Shown here: piece by piece, positions 59,552 to 64,000 of the stretch
Layout of the letters: the number at the start of each line of letters is the position of its first letter
Position numbering within the stretch: the first letter of the stretch is position 1
Origin: Prunella strophiata
Taxonomy: Eukaryota; Chordata; Aves; Passeriformes; Prunellidae
Direction: 5' to 3'
DNA: 64,000 bases
Assembly: GCA_036583965.1 (NCBI GenBank)
Contig: JAZBQD010000027.1
Location: 27,039,001-27,103,000, forward strand
Notes under the pieces: generated by a model
The model's input: only the letters and a program-made list of their open reading frames with translations
The model's database searches: none
Told to the model about the DNA's origin: nothing
Made by a program: the position numbers and the translations under genes

Positions 59552-60106
59552 TGGGGTTTTTTTTTTTCTTTTTTAATCTGCCTTAGCCCATGGTCTAACA
59601 CAACAGCTGACAGAACAAGTTAGCTCTTCTCAAGTCGAACCTGGAGGTGATTGTGTCTGGGTCTGGATATGCACTGGATGCAGTTGGTGCCAGCAGTTCT
59701 TTTTCTGCCTGGAATTCTGAGGCAAATATCAGTGTCTTGAGAGGTAGATCTCCACCAACTTCCTGGACAGGAATGTATGTAAATTTAAACGTGTACTGTG
59801 AGCTCTGGTGTCCTAAGTAACTTCTGCAGGATTTGGTTCTTCCTAGGTGCCAGCAGATTCTGAGAGCCGAGGCTCCCAGGGATGTGTACAGGGCGGGTTG
59901 CAGAGCTCTCACTTCAGGGAGAATGAATGCAACAAACTTGGATGCTGGGGAATTGAAATTGGAGTCTCAGTCCAATGAAAAGGAAAAGTGACCTTCAGGC
60001 TGCTTTGTGGTGGTGGCAGGCCAAGCACTGAGTGTCTGTTTCAGAATGTGCATCCTCCAGCTCTCCCATTTGGATCACAGGGGACTAACATGTGGCCAAG
60101 CAGTGC
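59552..60106. repeat. 555-bp tandem duplication, copy 1
   Basis: The copy starts TGGGG followed by 11 T, C and TTTTTT, and ends AAGCAGTGC. By reading through, I found no mismatch with the second copy, including the T11 tract. Apart from an acceptor-like site at 59557-59586 no function is visible. The - strand open frame of 105 codons inside it resembles no protein I know. Confidence 0.95.
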
Positions 60107-60661
60107 TGGGGTTTTTTTTTTTCTTTTTTAATCTGCCTTAGCCCATGGTCTAACACAACAGCTGACAGAACAAGTTAGCTCTTCTCAAGTCGAACCTGGA
60201 GGTGATTGTGTCTGGGTCTGGATATGCACTGGATGCAGTTGGTGCCAGCAGTTCTTTTTCTGCCTGGAATTCTGAGGCAAATATCAGTGTCTTGAGAGGT
60301 AGATCTCCACCAACTTCCTGGACAGGAATGTATGTAAATTTAAACGTGTACTGTGAGCTCTGGTGTCCTAAGTAACTTCTGCAGGATTTGGTTCTTCCTA
60401 GGTGCCAGCAGATTCTGAGAGCCGAGGCTCCCAGGGATGTGTACAGGGCGGGTTGCAGAGCTCTCACTTCAGGGAGAATGAATGCAACAAACTTGGATGC
60501 TGGGGAATTGAAATTGGAGTCTCAGTCCAATGAAAAGGAAAAGTGACCTTCAGGCTGCTTTGTGGTGGTGGCAGGCCAAGCACTGAGTGTCTGTTTCAGA
60601 ATGTGCATCCTCCAGCTCTCCCATTTGGATCACAGGGGACTAACATGTGGCCAAGCAGTGC
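60107..60661. repeat. 555-bp tandem duplication, copy 2
   Basis: A direct, head-to-tail repeat of the preceding 555 bases with no spacer. The sequence after it begins again with TGGGGTTTTTT (60662-60672) and then diverges, so the same 11 bases occur at all three junctions. This fits slippage or microhomology-mediated duplication. Confidence 0.95.
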
Positions 60662-63600
60662 TGGGGTTTTTTGTTTAGTTAGCAGAGGTAAAGGTTTGGA
60701 GAGGTTTAGTGTGATGTGTGCTTCACTTTCTTAAAACCAGCAACAAGTATGTCAGACCGAGTGAGTTGGTGGGCAAGGGATTTTGAAGATAAAACTGTAA
60801 TAAGGGAGAAAATAGAGCACACCATGGATAAACCAGGAGGGCTCCTTGTCTGTGTATCATTGCATGTGTAGGGACTGGCTGTTTTTATGGTATTCCCACT
60901 TAGCACTTGCCTTGTGGAAGAAGAATACAATATTGGAAAGACTGAGGAGTGATTTTTGTGAGTGGGACCCTCAACAGAGTAGTCAGATTTTCCCCAGTGA
61001 GGAACTGTCAGAGATTAATTACTGCATGTGTCACCAAGAGCAAGAAGTTCTGTTGTCAAGGAAAGACAGCGTTCCAGGGATCTTCTTTCCATACCAGCAG
61101 AGAGGGACGTAGGCTGAATAACAGGGAAGGCAAAACATTAATGAGCCAAGCAGGTTTAGGGCTGAGGGCAGTGAAGTTTGGAATCTTGTTTCCAAGTGCA
61201 GCAGCATTAGTCTGTGAGTTTTTCCTGAGACAGTTAAATAGAACCAGAATAGCTCCCCACACTGCAGCCTGGAAATCTGTTCCCTTTAAGTTTTGTTTCC
61301 TGGCAGAAGCAGAACTTCAGAGGAATAAGGGAGAATAGGGGGTTTGGGTTGTTCTGGGAGCCCAGGAAAATGCTAAAGCCTTGTTGGGGAGAACCTCTAA
61401 TACAGTGCAAAGCCATTCAGATCTCTAATGCACTTTTTCTTTTCTTCCTAAGGGCTGCTCAGCTGCTTACACGCATCTGTCTTAGATGTTTAGACCAAAT
61501 CCCTCCTTTTCCACTTGATTTCTGTTTGGAAAGGAATAGGCCCAAAAAGCCATTGACATTTCCATTCTTTCTGATACCAAGTTGAGACTAGACTTGAAAT
61601 ATTTGAAATCTTTCACTGAATAGCTCCCCATCTCTACAGTGGGATTTGAACTGCTTCCAGTCAGCTTCCAAGGCTGTCCTGTGCTTTCAGCCATCACGGC
61701 AGCAGCATGGCAGGCTCCACTCAGTCAGTCAGTATCAATAATAAACTGTTACCCATAGTTTATGCTAAGTGCCTTCCAAAGGTGGTGATAAACTTTCATT
61801 TTTCTCGAGTTTATCATCATGCTGACATTCTGCTGTGCCTGTGAACTCAGCCCCATGATTAAATTATTTTCCCCAAGCTGACAATATTCTGTGATTTTTA
61901 ACTTGGAGGAAACTAAGGATTTGAGAAGTCCAACTTCTTCGTTAATGCTTATTTGGAGGACCACTATGAAAAAGAAAATAGCTGTATTTCTGCTGGATTG
62001 TTTTCTTCTCCTGACAGACAACAGTGCAGTGCCAGGCCATTCTTTGCACTGAACAGGATGGACATCTATGAAATGGCCATGGGTGGGTAGCACAGGAGCT
62101 GTGTGCTTCTTTTCTATTAAACATCCCAGAGTGCATTTAAGTGGTGAAGTGGCTGAACTGCCATTAGTGTGTGTTTTTGCATTAAAAAGTTGCTGTAGAA
62201 AGTGTCTGGAGAATTGTAAATTTTGTATCTCTGCTTTGTAAAAGCACTAGATATGATCCAGGGAACTCCAGAAGAGTAAGTGGGTGTCTGCAGCTGATAA
62301 ATGAGTTGAAATAATAGCAGGCAATTGTACATAGCTATTTTTGAAATTCTCAAAGAGAAAGTCGTCTGCCATGATTTGCTGTAGGTTTTTTTGCACATAT
62401 AGCAGCAAAGGTTAACCCTTTTTGGTGCTCAGTAAGCTAAATCATGATTTAAAAGGATTAAAAATAGGTAGGCATGGGATACAGGCAACAGTATGAGCAG
62501 GCTGTCATTGCCATCAGAGCACAAAACCCCTGCAGAGCTCCCTCCAGGGTCTGTTAAATACCAGGGAGGGTGAACAAATGCAAACAGTCTCAAATGTGTT
62601 CACTTTTATGCAGAATGCTTGGGGTATGGATGAAAGAAGGAGGATGGGGATAATGTAGGGACAGAAGAGGTGAGGGTGGAGGAAGCAGCAGCACATGAGG
62701 CAAGACTATCTGATTCTTGTTTCTGTGGAGTTTGTGACCTTTCTGTTAATGAATATCACTTAAGGTTGGGCAAGGCCTAATGCAGTCCTGCAATCCTGTT
62801 GTTTCTTGGTCTTCCACTGTGATCAGACTCATTTTTTTAATTTTAAATTTACAAAAAAGAAAATTTGTCCCTAAGCAATATTGTTCCTTCTGGCCAATGC
62901 ATGTAGGCATGATTTGTGCTTTTAAGTAGCTGTGCCCATTGTTAGGAGAACATGCTATTGAAGTGTGGTGCTCATTTTCAGCTTGTCCCATCATCCTCAT
63001 GTGTTGTTTTTAGCATTATTCGTGGTGTCTGGAAAGACTGTGAGGCTGGCAGGAGTTTAGCAGTGCTAACTGAAGCCCCCTTTGGTTGGGACCCCTCTGT
63101 GAAGGTTATAGGACTGCCCAGAGCCACATCTATGTGCTGCACAATTTTCCAGGCAGTCTGGTCTCAGTATTGCAGTCAGTGATTTGATCTTTTATAAATT
63201 AGTTTAGCACAGCTCTGGACAATGTTCCAGCCTAATGCCCCTCTGTCGTGTAGTTCCTGTAACACATAATGGACTGGTGAAAACCACAGTCTCTAAACAC
63301 TGTAGTCCCTGTTCCCAGTCCTTTTTCCTTGCTCTATCTCTTATCACTTGTCCCCCTGTCCTCTCCCTTCTCATCAGACCTGTAGTTTGGATGCTTTAGG
63401 ATATTTACTCTTTCACCTTTTCTCTGCTCAATTCCACATTTCTGCTCTATGTGCTTTGTCTCAAACTTTGTTCAGATTTATGGGAGAGACACAAATGGGG
63501 AGAAGGCAGAGCTGGAAGGGCTCAGTCCAGCTATTTTGGTTGTCTGAGATGAAATTCATAACAACCATGTTCAGGAGCCCGTGTTTCCTTTACATTTGGT

Positions 63601-64000
63601 GTGCAGGGGACAATTCAGCACCTCTGAGGTGGGCACCTATAGAGAACCACTGCTGATTTCTGTCCTCCCAGCTGTGGGGAACCCAACAGCAGGTTCACTA
63701 TTGATGCCACATCTTTTTGCCTTTTCAGCAGTCAGGTTATATTCACCCTGGTTGTAATCGGTGCATCACTTTCTGGTCTGTATTGTTCAGTATTTTTTCT
63801 GCCTTTCTAGCCAGTGGTCAAAGTTTATCAATGAATAATCTGAAACACTGGAAAAGAACCAGTGTAGTACAGAGCAGGTATTTTCATGTACAGCTGACTT
63901 TGTGCTCATTGTGCATTTTTCAGCTTAAATTGTGGGTATGCACTCATGCTCATATCTAATATAATATACATAAAATAATACATTATTATACATTATATGT

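Larger units (their letters stand above)
48252..64000 (+). other. DNM3: DNM3 intron 14 (5' part), host of the antisense microRNA locus
   Basis: At least 15.7 kb of intron. 48252-52160 holds nothing recognised apart from a G/T-rich simple stretch (about 50310-50390). 52165-58600 holds the antisense DNM3OS locus with two microRNA hairpins. 59552-60661 is a 555-base tandem duplication. 60662-64000 shows nothing recognised. In mammals DNM3OS sits in the same intron, so the arrangement is syntenic. Confidence 0.9.

Noticed and set aside
59595..59912. A 105-codon - strand open frame, repeated identically at 60150-60467
   Set aside because: The two frames are identical only because the DNA is duplicated. 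The protein resembles no family I know, codon use is ordinary for intron sequence, and there is no splice or promoter context.

Overview
The window is nuclear DNA from a bird. Truncated CR1 retrotransposons with the avian-type 3' end (the Tcattctatgat-like tail) lie in the introns, and the one protein-coding gene has vertebrate exon-intron structure. The order or species cannot be resolved from the sequence alone.

The protein-coding content is one large gene on the + strand, dynamin-3 (DNM3). Thirteen constitutive coding exons (numbered here 2 to 14) and one 30-base alternative microexon lie between 14762 and 48251. Exon 1, with the start codon and the P-loop, is upstream of the window. The exons for the rest of the PH domain, the GED and the proline-rich tail are downstream of 64000. 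All exon phases join into one open frame carrying switch I, DLPG, TKLD and NRSQ of the GTPase domain, the middle/stalk domain and the first half of the PH domain. The paralogue call rests on the exon 10 sequence, the GTNLPPSRQI microexon and the antisense microRNA locus in the intron after exon 14.

Layout: 1-14761 is the end of intron 1. 14762-36376 holds exons 2-12, mostly close together. 36377-48137 holds exon 13, the microexon and exon 14's upstream intron. 48252-64000 is the first 15.7 kb of intron 14. That intron contains an antisense (- strand) non-coding locus matching DNM3OS. It has a promoter-like element at about 58575-58594, then the mir-199a-2 hairpin (about 58258-58360), then the mir-214 hairpin (52327-52413) about 5.9 kb further along. 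All four mature microRNA sequences are intact. The + strand of the mir-214 locus also carries both arms of the mirror microRNA miR-3120, which would be made from the DNM3 pre-mRNA.

The most unusual feature is a 555-base direct tandem duplication (59552-60106 and 60107-60661). I see no differences between the copies, and an 11-base TGGGGTTTTTT microhomology sits at all three junctions. It lies 1-2 kb upstream of the DNM3OS promoter and may be a very recent event or an assembly artefact. Other points of note are a GC-AG intron after exon 9 and two clear plus one fragmentary CR1 insertions. No tRNA, rRNA, CRISPR or viral element was recognised.
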